Assembly (NCBI GenBank): GCA_037349315.1
Contig: JBAIAC010000042.1
Coordinates: forward strand, 3,162,001-3,226,000
Source of the DNA: Chelydra serpentina
Lineage: Eukaryota > Chordata > Testudines > Chelydridae
Length of the DNA stretch: 64,000 bases
Direction of reading: 5' to 3'
Positions 18,480 to 30,533 of the stretch are shown in pieces. Below the pieces are notes generated by a model. The model was not told the origin of the DNA and did no database searches. It worked only from the letters and a program-made list of their open reading frames with translations. A program made the position numbers and the translations under genes. Positions within the stretch are counted from its first letter, which is position 1. Every line of letters starts with the position of its first letter.

Positions 18480-18960
18480 CCCCCAGGAGCGGCTCCCCTC
18501 GCCCCGCACACACCGGGCCGGCGGCAGCTTGCCCGGGCCCGGGGCAGGGAATCGCAGCCAGCTCCGCTGGGAGCAGCCTGGGGCCAAACCCTCCCCCTGC
18601 AGCCCGGGGGTGACGGGGGGGGGGGGCGGGTCTCTCTCACCTTCCCTCCGAGCGGGGCCCCCGGCGCAGGGGCCGGGCCGGGAAGGGGCCCTGGCCGGGC
18701 TGGGGGCTCTGCCCTGGGAGAGGCTCCTGGGGAGCAGCGGGAAGGGCCCGGCTGGAGATTCCCCGCTCCCGGCTGCAGCCCGGGCTCCGGGCTCCCCGCA
18801 CCAGCCGCCGGGGCTCGGGGATCTCGCCAGGAGCCTGGGAGCCGGAGTCACCGCAGCGGCTGCGAGTCGCTTCCTGCTGCCGGGCCTGAGCCCAGCGATC
18901 CTCCCCCAGAGCCGCCCCCCAGCTGCTCCTGGGTCCTAGCGCCCAACCTACCACGTGCAG
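18480..18960 (-). promoter_or_regulatory. CpG island and non-coding exon 1 of gene B
   Basis: It is homologous to 7610-8010 of unit A, keeping the minus-strand donor GGGAAG|GTGAGAGAG with the exon edge at 18,641. It is CpG-dense and 2.5 kb upstream of the ATG exon. The inferred role is promoter of gene B. Confidence 0.6.
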
Positions 18961-20440
18961 CGTCTCTGGGTCCGGTCCTGTTCTCTGAGGTCAGAAGGGC
19001 CCGTCATGAGCATCCGGCCCAGGGGTTCTCGCGACCAGATTTGGTGGCCTCAGAGTGCGGCCGGCAACTCTCGCTGGTGGCCGCTCTGACACTTTTCCCT
19101 AAAATCCTGACTAACTTTATGAGAAACCCCTCTGCAACGTGAGACCATTGCTCCTTGTTCTGTCATCTTCTACCACTGAGAACAGTCTAGATCCAGCCTC
19201 TTTGGTACCATGGGAGATGTAGGGGTAGAACGGAGACAGTTTAAACTTTCCATGGCTGGGGCAGAGGCTGCTGTGTGGAGAGTGGAGGGTGATGGTGCTG
19301 GGGGAAGGAGGGAATCTCTTGAACTCACCCCATCGCCCTGAAATAGCACAGACGCTAAAACACCACATTTTACTGACCCTGCTCCCCACTATTTTAGCAT
19401 CTAGTTAAATCTGGTGCATAAGGGATAAAATGTACAAACACTAAACGCTTTTCAGCACGGCCTGGTGTAATGCGAGACTATCTGGGAATGAGAAAACTGG
19501 CCCCAAAGGGGGATCTCAGGGACTAGCAATCACTCTGCTAACGGGAGATCAGGGGGTGGGGGGTAGGTGGGTTTGTCAGAAACTGTGTTCCCTGCAGGCT
19601 ACGCAGCTGCACAGAGGCTGAGGGCTGGGGAGGCAGGCAGGGAGAGGAGCCCCTCCCCAGGCTTGGTCCAGGTCCAGGGGAGCTGCTGGGGAGAGGAACC
19701 CCTCCCTCAGCCCAGCCCAGGACCACAGGAGCTGCCGCAGCTGGCGAGAGGTGCCTCTCACCTGGCCCTGAGCTGCTGTGGTGAGAGAGGGCTGGGGAGA
19801 GTCCTCTCCCCACCGCACTTTGGACCCCAAACCCCTCATTCCCATCCCCACCCCACAGCTCACACGCCTAGCCAGAGCCCTCACCCCTCTGCACCCCATC
19901 CCTTGGTCCCAGCCCTGAGCCCCCTCCCACACTCCGAACCCCTCGGCCCCACCCCCACCGCATGAATTTTGTTCTGTGCACCAATATGGAGATGAGGTGT
20001 CACATACTGGTGCATGCAAACAAATTCATAACGCCCATAGATGCAAAAAAGGAGGGAACACTGGTCAGAGCACATAAGATGCTCAGAGTGAGTTTACACT
20101 AGGAAATCTGGTGGAGGGTCACAGAAATTTGCTGGCTAATCCTGCCCACACCTCCTAGCTTAGACAGAACTTCAGAGGCTGATGCTGCGGAGGCAGAGGT
20201 GGGATCTCCAGGCCTCCCACCATAGACCCTGTGGGAATCAAGCTCTCTCAATGGCGCTGTCTGAATACAGAGGGGGCAGGGAGAAGGGGCAGAGGGGGTG
20301 AGTGAGGAGAGACAGCACCTCTCTGCCCCCATGCTCTCCCTCTGCACTTATCCCATGATTCCCAAACACTCGATAACCCAGCACCCAGCTCCCCCTGCTT
20401 CCCAGATCCACCAGCCCCAACCATTCAATCCCCAGTGTCC
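18961..20440. other. Spacer between units B and C
   Basis: Positions 19,130-19,560 match 11,810-12,350. A GTTCTGTGCACC...GGAGGGAACA stretch at 19,970-20,070 may be a damaged relative of the MITE at 18,178. No gene is seen. Confidence 0.4.
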
Positions 20441-20911
20441 TCCAGAACCCAAAGCCCTGGTCCCTTAATATTTGATTCCCCCAGAGCCCAGCGCCCTGTG
20501 GGATTCTGGGAGGGGAGGAGTTACCAGTCTCCAGGGACACTCCCCCTGCAGGGAACAGCCCCAGGTAAGTGGGGGAGCCCAGCCCAGGGGCCGGTGGAAG
20601 ATGGGGTGGGGGGGACAGGTGTCTCTACAGTGAAGGTGGAGCCTGGCCCAAGTGTCCTTCTCCTCATCTCCAAGGCAGGGGGATCCTGGCTGGGAGGGGA
20701 AGGGGGAGGGGGGAACTTCAGCCAGGCAGAGGGAGCAGCTGGAGGAGTTTCTCTCTCTCCCTTCCCCCACCTGTGGCCCATCAGCTCAGCAGCCAGGGCT
20801 GCAGCAGGGAGGAGGAGTGGATCCGGGCTTCTCCTCCTCTGCCTGGGGTTTGCTGAGACCAGGCAGAGCCAGAGGGTCACTGACCAGCTGCTGCTCGGCT
20901 GATGCTGGATC

Positions 20912-21429
20912 CAGGGCCATCGCTTCCATTAGGCGACCCTAGGCGGTCGCCTAGGGCGCTGGCATTTGGGGGGCGGTGACTTCCGGCGGCGATGCGGCAG
21001 CTGCTGGTGCTGGCGGAGGTGAAGTGCTGCCGCGGGAGGATGGGGAGCTGCCGCGGGCAGGGGGGCGGGAGGCCTACGCGGCCCTCGGTTTAGCTGCCCT
21101 GGTGTGGGGGGAGCGGGGGGCCAGTCGCCGCGGGTGGGGGGGGGAGGCTGCCGTGGCCCGCGGGCGGGGGGCTGCCTCAGGGGGATGGGGAGCTTGCTGC
21201 CCCGGGGGGGGGGGGGGTTAGCTGCCGTGGCCTGCAGGCAGGGAGCTGAGGAGCCACCTCAGGGGGGATGGGGAGCCGCCTCGGGGGGGATGGGGAGCTG
21301 CCTCGGGGGGGATGGGGAGCTGGCTGCTGCGGGGGGGGGGGGCGTTAGCTGGGCAGAGGGAAGTGGGGAGCGCAGTGTTGGTGCAAGGAAATTTCACCTA
21401 GGGCGCGAAACTTCCTTGCACCGGCCCTG
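20912..21429 (+). mobile_element. hAT-type element with exact 8-bp TSD
   Basis: The element runs from CAGGGCCATCGC to CACCGGCCCTG and is flanked on both sides by GCTGGATC. The interior is a GC-rich, partly tandem sequence (GGGGATGGGGAGC units) without a transposase. Unit B at 12,948-12,960 is the uninterrupted site. Confidence 0.85.
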
Positions 21430-21756
21430 GCTGGATCCTCACCCCAGCAAGAGCCAAAAGCCCCTGTGTGTCGGAACGAGTAAATGGGGTTGTTACTAGG
21501 GCCTAGTCAGGGCCCTGAGAGAATTTCCCTGCTGCGTGGAGGAGTCTCTGATGTCCAACATGGTGTTAGCTCCACTTGGAGCATTTTCCACACTGAGAAC
21601 ATCTCAGAGGTTTCTTCCCTGTGCAGATTTGCAGATGCCTGATACTCCGGAAGCACCTAATGAAGCTTCCCCCACATTCAAGGCCTCTCTGCTGTGTTGG
21701 TCACTGAGGTGTGAAGTCAAACTGAATCTTTTCCTGCAGTCAGGCTATTCTTAGGG

Positions 21757-22209
<453 letters not shown>

Positions 22210-22784
22210 CTACAGGAAACATTTCCGACAGTCGAAGCAATTCTGAGGTTTGTCTTCAGAAGGAATGTGTGGTGTGCAATAAGATGAGAGCTCCAGTTAA
22301 ACTTTTCCCACTTTCAAGATATTTATAGTCTCTTTCTCACATGTGGGTTTTCTTATTTTGAGTGAGTTTTGAACTACAGTTAAAATTTTTCCCACAGTGC
22401 AAGCACTTATAACGGCGCTCGCCTGTGGGGATTCTCTGAGGTCTAATAAGTTGTGAGCTGAGTATGAACCCTTTCCCACAGTCCAAGCACTTAGGAAGTC
22501 CCTCTCCTGTGTGAAGTGTCTGATGTGTTAGAAGTGCTGATCTCTGTGTGAAACTTTTCCCACACACCAAGCACTTATAGGGTCTATTTCTTTGTGGATT
22601 CTCTGAGGCGTTATAAAGTTTGACTTCCAAATGAAACTTTTCCCACATACCAAGCATTTATAAGTTCTCACTCCTGTGGGAATGTGGATGTGTAACAAGG
22701 TTTGACCTCTCTGTGAAACTTTTCCCACAGTCCAAACACTTATGGGGTCTCTCTCTGTGTGGATTTTCTGATGCCTATTAAGGG

Positions 22785-23307
22785 CAGTAAACGATCTAAA
22801 CTCCTACATGCCACAGGGGGCTTCAACAGTGGTACCCTTAACTCACCCAGCAATATTGTTAATCTATCCAACCACACACTTAACCCAGAAGAAGAGTCTG
22901 TCCTATCTCAGGGACTCTCTTTCTGCCCCACCACCCCCATGCACATGATACAATTCTGTGGTGATCTGGAGGCCTACTTTCACCGTTTCCAACTCAAGGA
23001 ATATTTTCAACACACCACTGAACAGCGCACTGACCCACAGGAACCCTCCTACCGACACTGCAAGAAGAAGAATTCTGCGTGGACTCCTCCTGATGGTCGA
23101 AATGACAGACTGGACTTCTACATAAAGTGCTTCTGCAGACGTGCACAGGCTGAGATTGTGAACAAACATTATCACTTACCCCATAACCTCAGCTGTGCAG
23201 AACACAACGCCATCCACAGCCTCAGAAACAACCCTGACATTCTAATCAAAGGGGCTGACAAGGAGGTGCTGTAGCCATCATGAACAGGTCTGATTATGAA
23301 CAGCAGG
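22785..23307 (+). mobile_element. Penelope-like element RT fragment
   Basis: The plus-strand reading contains LSNHTLNPEEESVLSQGLSF and a later NPDILIKGADK, which resemble the N-terminal part of Penelope reverse transcriptase, then a frameshift just after. It interrupts the finger pseudogene cleanly, with finger sequence continuing on both sides. Confidence 0.75.
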
Positions 23308-24364
23308 TTCATAGGGTCTCTCTCCTCTGTGGCTTAGCTGATGTGTAACAAGGTTTGATCTCTGTATGAAACTTTTCCCATAGTCCAAGCACTTATGGGG
23401 TCTCTCTCCAATGTGGATTCTCTGATGTGCAATAAGGGCTGACTTCCAACTGAAATGTTTCCTGTACTTGAGACATTGATAGGGTTTCTCTCCTGTGTGG
23501 CTTCTCCCATCCTTATTAAGGTCTGAGCAGTTATTGAAGCTTTCCTCACAGTCCAAGCGTTGAAAGGGTTTCTCTCCAGTATGGATTGTCTGATGTGTAA
23601 CAAGCTATGATCTCAGAATGAATCCTTTCCCACATTTGAGGCATCGATAGGGTTTCTCTTTGGTGGGATTTGTCTGCTGGACAATGGGCCTCCTCAGAGA
23701 ATCAGCAGGTTCATCACACCCTCTCCCCTTCCCTCCTTCTCCCCCCAACCCAAGCAGCTCCCTGAAGATCTCCTTCCTCCCCTAGCTCCACTACAGCCAT
23801 TTCCCTTCCCCCTCCCCTGGGAAGCTTGAGCCAAATCCAGATGTTATTCCACAGCCTCTCAGAAGGGGCTTGAGTCCATTTCACATCCCAATTTCCCCCT
23901 AGATCTTTCCCCACAGACAGATGCTCTGGACTCTGCCATGCTGGGAAGAAACCCTGTTGGTTTATTACCACCCAGGCCATGCCCCTGCCGGCTGAACTAA
24001 GCTCACCAGGGCACTTTTAAATTCTCCACACATAACAGCATCTCTGAGAAAAATGTTAGAAAAAGAGCAGAATCAAAGGAGCCACTTTGGGGGATCCCCC
24101 CTGATGTTGTGTCACCCCCTCTAACTCTACCCCCCCCCCCAAGTAGTGCGGTGTTCAACAGAGTCAGCAACTGGCTTTTCCTCTCTTAGCTCCGCCCCTT
24201 GTTCCCAGGAGAGTCAGTCTGCCCAGGGGGTGCAGGGAATGGATCCAGGCAAGGCTGGGCGCTGGGAACCTCCCTCCCCACTTCTTGCTCCTGCTGCCCC
24301 TATGAGTCTTACCCTCCCCTTCCTGTCTCCTTCCCTCCCCCCTCTGCCTGGGAGAACTGGTGAC

Positions 24365-25020
24365 TACCTCACTGAAGTGTGCCAGCAATACCCCTCTGCC
24401 ATGTACATTGGCCAAACCGGACAGTCTCTACGCAAAAGAATAAACGGACACAAATCTGACATCAGGAATCATAACATTCAAAAACCAGTAGGCAAACACT
24501 TCAATCTCCCTGGTCACCCAATAACAGACTTAAAAGTAGCAATTCTTCAACAAAAAAACTTCAAAACCAGATTCCAATGAGAAACTGCTGAACCGGAATT
24601 AATTTGCAAACTGGATACCATTAAATTAGGCTTGAATAAAGACTGGGAGTGGCTGGGTCATTACATAAACTGTAATCTATTTTCCCACGCTAAGTTTCCC
24701 CCTACTGTTACTCACACCTCCTTGTCAACTGTTTGAAATGGGCCATCCTGATTATCACTACAAAAGTTTTTTTTTTCTTCTGCTGATAATAGCTCACCTT
24801 AATTGATTAGCCTCTTAGAGTTGGTATGGCAACCCCTGCCTTTTCATGTTCTCTGTGTATATATATTTATCTTCCTACTATATGTTCCACTCTATGCATC
24901 TGATTAAGTGGATTCTAGCCCATGAAAGCTTATGTCCAAATAATTTTGTTGGTCTCTAAGGTGCCACAAGGACTCCACATTCTTTTTGCGGATACAGACT
25001 GACTCGGCTGCTACTCTGAT
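24365..25020 (+). mobile_element. Penelope-like element 3' part with GIY-YIG endonuclease
   Basis: The reading YPSAMYIGQTGQSLRKRING begins the GIY-YIG nuclease domain typical of Penelope-like elements. It continues through HKSDIRNHN to a stop near 24,580. The 3' tail with CCCATGAAAGCTTATG, GTCTCTAAGGTGCCAC and ACAGACTGACTCGGC follows. It is truncated at its 5' end and sits exactly where zinc-finger unit C sequence stops and TRIM 3' flank sequence begins. Confidence 0.85.
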
Positions 25021-25327
25021 TCATGCTGTGTCCCTGCCACCCCTACCTCCGTCTGTCCCCAGCCCGGCTGTTAGTTCTGCCCCCTGCTCAGCCCCCACCT
25101 CTGCCCCTCAGGGCCCCTCTGCTCCTTCTTCAGCCTCAGGGGTTCTTCCCCCCTCCCACTCCCAACCTTGGGGCTGCAGGGAAGGGGAGGGGTTTCCAGA
25201 GGTCACAGAGATGAGGAGCCAGAGGGTTGGGTAGACAGTAGTTATAGAGACAAGGGTGTCTGAGGCTACAGAGGCTGATCTCAGACTCAGGGCCCCCAAA
25301 GGGATATCACCCTCCCATCCCCATGTC

Positions 25328-25836
25328 TCAGGGACACAGTCTGAGCCGGTATCCCCACCCCACGCAGAGCCAGGGTCGGATTCTCCCCCCAGGAACGGAG
25401 CCCGGCGGGAAAGTGAAGATCTGGGCATTGTCACCAGCATCGATAAATGTCACCTGACCCATGTCACAGTCCAGATAAACCCGGATCCTGCTGGGGAACC
25501 AGCGCCGGGGCAGGAGGGTTACAGGGTCGGTGAGAGGCCAGAACTGATACAGCCACCGCTCCACAGCCCAGATCCCCCGCTCAGGGCTACAGCTGATCCG
25601 TCCCTTCCTCCCCACAGACTCTCTGGCCACCCCCACAGCCCAGTATCGCCCACCCTCCACCTCCCAGCAATGTCTCCTCGAGGTGAATCCCTCACAGCCC
25701 AGCACACAGCGATCAGCGTCAAATCTCTCAGGGTTGTTGGGCAGATCCTGACATGTGTCTCCCCGTCTCACAGGTTTCCCATCCTCAGACAAGACAAATT
25801 GGGGATGAGCCGTGTCTGGATCCAGAGTCACAGTCG
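25328..25836 (-). pseudogene. Open B30.2 (PRY-SPRY) exon of the TRIM pseudogene
   Basis: The 509-bp exon follows acceptor CTCACTCCCCAG and stays open to TGA. PRY (LDPDTAHPQFVLSED) and SPRY (CEGFTSRRHCWEVE, YWAVGVARESV, VTFIDAGDNA, IFTFPPGSVPGG) motifs are all present. It is 6 bp shorter than the intact paralogue, in frame. Confidence 0.85.
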
Positions 25837-26569
25837 CTGGGGAGTGAGGGGAGAGCTCAACCCTGGAGGAGGCTGCAACCATTTCTCACACTCCCCAGCA
25901 GCCCTGATCAGCCCTGGATCCCAGGGACCTGCCTCTGTTCTGGGCACCTGAGATGGAGCAGAGATGTCCCTGCAGTTCCAGACGCTGTTTCTCATTTGTT
26001 TATAGAAGCTTCAGCTCCCTGTTCCGTCTGCTGGGGCTGCTCCATTCCCAGCGGCAGAGACACAGCCAGGAAGGGGTCAGAAGCTTTTCTTGAGGAGGGA
26101 GCGGAGGAGGCAGATACCAGCTTAAAAACCAAGGGGGAAACTCTCTCCCCTAATGCAGCCTCTGCTCCCAGGCAGGGGAACAGAGAGGAAGATGCAGCAC
26201 TGGGGAAGAGCTGCTCAAGACCAGAGAGTAGGAGGTGGCACTGGGTGGGGTAGCCCCATCCTCAGCCTAGGGAAAAGGGAGGAGCTGGCAGCGTTGGAGG
26301 GAGAGCATCTCTCCAATCCAGGAAGCCGGGAGCAGCTCCAATGGGAGAGCCCAGCCCTGTCCAAAGGAAAGGCCGAATGTTGGAGAAGAACAATGGGAAG
26401 ACCCCTTGCACCGGGGTAAAGCAGGGGAATGTGTGAGGCCTCATGGCAGAGAGCTCTGTTCGGGTGCTGCTCAGGGAGAGTGTTTCTGTTCAGCAACCTG
26501 GGCATGAACTCAGCACTAAGGTTGGTGTCAGGAGTGTTTGTGTGACATCAGCGTGGGAGCTCCCCAGGT

Positions 26570-27135
26570 GTTCCGGCACCTTGGTAGAAGTTGTGGGGAG
26601 GCGGCATGAGGTCCCACCACCTGTGGCCCCCCCTCCTCTTCCCGCCAAGGCCCCACCCCCTGGCCAGGCTGGGAGCCTTGGTTGCTGTGGAAAGTCCCTG
26701 ACCCTCCACTGCTCTGGTCAGGAGTCATGGGGGCCCGAGAGCAGACCCCAGCCCATGCCAATGCCCCAAAATGCACCACCCAGGGCATGTGGAGGGTCCC
26801 TGGTGACAGTCCAGCTCTGGCTTCTGGCCTGGCCAGGGGGCAGGGCCTTGGGGCCACCGAGAGAGGCCGGCATCGGGAAGAAGCTGATGCTGTGGGCAGG
26901 GGCTGAGCTTTATGGCAGGGAGCTGATCAGTTGCCCCACCACAAAGCACAGCCACTGCCTGCAATGCTCCACGCCTGCCCAAGACTTACAGTTTGGGGAG
27001 GTGCAACATGGACCCTGCCCCCCAAATATGCTCATATTAAAAAGCGGATGGGCCTGACGTTCCAACTTTTAAAAGTGGGGGGGCATAGACCCTCCTCGAC
27101 CCCCTGTTCCAGTGCCCCCCCTTCCTGTTTAATTT
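26570..27135. repeat. 566-bp insertion relative to the TRIM paralogue
   Basis: Intron sequence GGGAGCTCC is followed in the intact paralogue (54,525-54,540 on the opposite strand) directly by TGTTTTTAGGGC. Here about 566 bp intervene, ending CCCCTGTTCCAGTGCCCC. I found no inverted ends, so the family is unknown. Confidence 0.55.
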
Positions 27136-27645
27136 GTTATTTTTAGGGCTGTGTGTGTCGTGGTCACTGTCAGTTTGGTTGGTAACTTTAGCTACAATCT
27201 CATGGAGATGTTTTCACTGGAGTTTTCTCATCATTTAAAGACAATCTCCACCTGCAAACTCACCCTGTCTGTGTGCTCCAAGGGGCTCCCCTCTTTTTCT
27301 CTCTAGTTCAGATGGCAGCATGTCTGGCAGGGGAAAGGAGAGGAGAGATGATTTTTCAGGCTTTCATATTTATAACAGCGTCCCCACTCTGAACTCCTAG
27401 AACTGTGTTTTAATTATCACACAGAAACACACTCAGATATTTAATATAAAAAGGTCTGAAACCTTCTGTTTCCGCTCTCTTCAGGCATCTCCCAGCAATG
27501 GGACCAACATCCCTGCAGCCTCACAACCCTCCCAGGACACACAATCTATAAGACAGATTTACTTTTCCCCTCCTCATCCCCTCCCACCCTTCAGACTCCA
27601 GTTGGTTTGTCTCATTCACTCACTGCCTTTTGTCATAACCTAGAC

Positions 27646-27747
27646 CAGGCCTGCACAACAAACTCAACAACTTTCCTCGCATCCGGCCCTCGGCTTTTTT
27701 CTTTGGAGTAATATGGCCCTCACCTCTTTACGAGTTGTGCAGGCCTG
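27646..27747 (+). mobile_element. 102-bp hAT MITE with exact TSD
   Basis: The ends CAGGCCTGCACAAC and GTTGTGCAGGCCTG are perfect inverted repeats. The 8-bp duplication ACCTAGAC is present on both sides. The plus-strand paralogue near 54,000-54,020 has the site without the element. Confidence 0.9.
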
Positions 27748-28004
27748 ACCTAGACCCAGATCATGCAAAGACTTTGGCATAAAAGTAACGCTACCCACTT
27801 GGGTCCCTTTGACACCAACGAGATGTTAAGAGTTTCTTAAATCCTGGCTCTAATTGTGAGCGGTTGGGTCTGTTTACTCAGCGTCTCTACAGACAGTAGC
27901 ACGACGGGGCTTCGTCCTCCACTGGCAGAAACAGGAATCATTTTATCCATGTGGGAATTGAGGCAGGGGGAAGGTTGGCTCCATGGGCCAGATTCCCCCC
28001 TGTG

Positions 28005-28135
28005 CCATGCTCTGAGGGACAGAAGGTTCCCATGTTTAGTGTTGTAGAAATCTGTCCACTATAAACTAAGGCCTGGTCTATACTATGAGGTTAGGTTGAC
28101 GAAAACTGTGTTAGGTCGATTTGATAATGACTGCA
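28005..28135 (+). repeat. 131-bp exact copy of 29,469-29,599
   Basis: The two stretches are identical by eye at an offset of 1464 bp. The copy starts in single-copy intron sequence (CCATGCTCTGAGGGAC) and ends inside a MITE, so it is not an element boundary at either end. The intact paralogue (53,735-53,745, opposite strand) lacks it. Confidence 0.85.
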
Positions 28136-29533
28136 AAAGGAGAGAAGGGAGGGGCTATTTGTGACTCCGCTGTTCAGTGGCTGCAGGGGCCGGTGCAGAC
28201 CTTGGCGCAGGCTGAGGAAGTTCTGAAGCCAGCCAGAGTTACATCCCTAGGACAATGGCCCCCGTGTGTCTTGCCCAGCGTGCAGAGTGTCAGAGGCCCA
28301 GCTTTACACGGCCCACGTCCCTCTGTCCCTCGTCCTCCCCTCTCCCTCTTCCACCCGCCCTCCCCACCCCCACCCCCACCCCCACCCCATTACCAGCCCT
28401 CTCAGGAACCCGCCTTGTGCCTGCAGCTGCTGGGGAGGAGACACAAGAGGTTCCTGTGCTGGAGGGATCCCTCACCGTGGGGGAGGGGCTTTCTCCTTCC
28501 CTGCAGCCCATTGGCCCAGACTAGCTGCATACGGGACCAGAGCCCAGTGATGGGCTGGGTCCAGCTCTAACAAACAGCTTTTAATTTAGGGTCTAGAATT
28601 TGGGTGCCGACCTTTAGACACCTGGGCCTGGTTCTCAGAGGGGTTGGGCACCTGCAGCTCCCACTGACTCCACCTGAGGCTCTGGAGGCTGCACAGCTCT
28701 GGAGCACTTAATATTCATAACACTTAAAGTTGATTGGAAAAGAACTAATACCCACGAATTTGGACATGTATAATATGTCGGACATTGTAAAGGGTTCTCG
28801 GAGCTTCATAGGAAAAATTCACTATAACCTGCCTATTTCCCAGGAGAAGATAACTGGCTAGTTCTTCTCTCTTAATGTCTGTCATTTCTTACTTTAACAC
28901 TAACCCTAATGGCCAGGCATGCTTTTGGTAGAAACAAAGGTTTGAATTCATCAGCCTGAGTGATTTGGGCCCCAAGTGTGAGGATTTCTCACCCAACAAT
29001 TAAATAGAAGCATCATCTAATTGTGAACAAATTGGCCAGAGTCACTCCTCTTCCACAGTCTCAGAAGCTTTCCCCCAATTCTCCCTCCTAGATCCCTTCT
29101 CGGTACCTTTGAACTTCCTCACGGTCTCCATTAGAGCACCTGGGAGAAATCGCTGAGTCTCTTTTCCAGTTCAGGAGAAATCTCCTCCGGCGGCTGGAAC
29201 GTCCCCTTCTCACACCTGGACAGAAATAATTTTACATAGTTTCATTTAGTGACGCGTTATAATTTGTTGTCCGTGAAAGTGGCTGTTCTAATGGGCCAGG
29301 AGTTAGAATTCCTCTGCTTCTCCCAGCCTCAGAGCAGGTGTAGCGCAGGCTCTGCCAGTCAAACCTTCTCTCCGAAAATCCCATTGATACTGTAAAACTC
29401 TGGCCTGGAGAGACCAGCTCTGGGGAAAAGGGGAAGTGAGTCTCCATGGCCAATGCACTCCTTGGCCTCCATGCTCTGAGGGACAGAAGGTTCCCATGTT
29501 TAGTGTTGTAGAAATCTGTCCACTATAAACTAA

Positions 29534-29728
29534 GGCCTGGTCTATACTATGAGGTTAGGTTGACGAAAACTGTGTTAGGTCGATTTGATAATGACTGCAT
29601 GTACACCACCAAGCCCACTCCGTCAACCTAAAGGACTCTTAAAATTGACTGCTGTACTCCTCTGTGATGAGAAGCATAACGCTAAATTTGACCTTTCAGG
29701 GTCGAATTTGGGGTAATGTAGACACATC
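29534..29728 (+). mobile_element. MITE (GGCCTGGTCTATACT family)
   Basis: It begins AAGGCCTGGTCTATACTA and ends near GTAATGTAGACACATC, roughly inverted ends. It has an AT/GTCGA-rich interior seen in other short turtle elements such as 59,017-59,319. Confidence 0.5.
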
Positions 29729-30003
29729 CAGGGCCGTCCCTAGCTATTCTGGGGCCCAACACCCCAGGCCTCCCCAGGCACGGAGAAGGGGCGGTGCGAT
29801 GCAGGGCAGAGCAGGGGCAGGAGCTTTGGGGAAGGGATGGAGTGGGGCGGGGCTGGGGTGAAGCAGGGGCGGGGGCCATGAGGAAGAGGCGGAGCAGGGG
29901 CTGGAGCAGCACGCAGCTGTGCAGGGCACCAGGAAATTTGGTGCCCCAAATTTCCAGGTGCCCTATGCAGCTGCGTACTTTACATATGGGTAAGGACGGC
30001 CCT
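29729..30003 (+). mobile_element. hAT-type element (CAGGGCCGTCC family)
   Basis: The ends CAGGGCCGTCC and AAGGACGGCCC are inverted repeats, with similar flanks (TAGACACA and TAGACAAA). An interior inverted word AAATTTGGTGCCC/GGGGCACC... is followed by TATGCAGCTGCGTACTTTAC. A fragment of the same family lies at 30,663-30,745. Confidence 0.65.
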
Positions 30004-30194
30004 AGACAAAGCACTGTTCAATTCGATGTTCTTGGCCTCCGGGAGGTGTCCCAGAGTGCTCCAATGTGGCTGCTCTGGACAGAACTTTCAACTCTGCTGC
30101 ACTCAGCCAGGTACACAGGAAAAGCCCCAGGAACTTTTGAATTTCATGTCCTGTTTGGTCAGCGTGGCGAGCTCAGCTGACCAGGCATGCCTAG

Positions 30195-30533
30195 GCAGGA
30201 CCGGTGCAAGGAAGTTTTGAGCCCTAGGCGAAACTTCCTTTCACCAGCCCTGCGCCGCCCCCCCCCACCCCCCGCGGGTGCTGAGCGTGGAGCCGGGAGG
30301 CAGGGGGGCAGCTCACCACACGGCTGCCTCCTGGCTCCACGCTCAGCAGCTGTGTAGGGAGACAGCCAGGAGACAGCCCGCCCACCGCCCCCCTAATCCT
30401 GGCGCCCTAGGCGACCACGTAGGGTTGCCTAGTTATAGTGCCGGCCCTGTCTGTTAGTCTCTAAGGTGCTACAAGTTTTTCTTTCTTATTTTCATTTTGC
30501 TGACACAGACTAACACGGCTACTACACTTAAAC
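30195..30533 (+). mobile_element. hAT-type element followed by Penelope tail
   Basis: CAGGACCGGTGCAAGGAAG to GTGCCGGCCCTG (30,195-30,449) is a relative of 20,912-21,429. It abuts a Penelope 3' tail (GTTAGTCTCTAAGGTGCTAC, then CAGACTAACACGGCTACTAC) at 30,450-30,533. Confidence 0.6.

Noticed and set aside
23714..23980. 88-codon reading as a surviving start exon of unit C
   Set aside because: The splice donor is lost and the KRAB exons are absent. The reading only runs through flanking intron.
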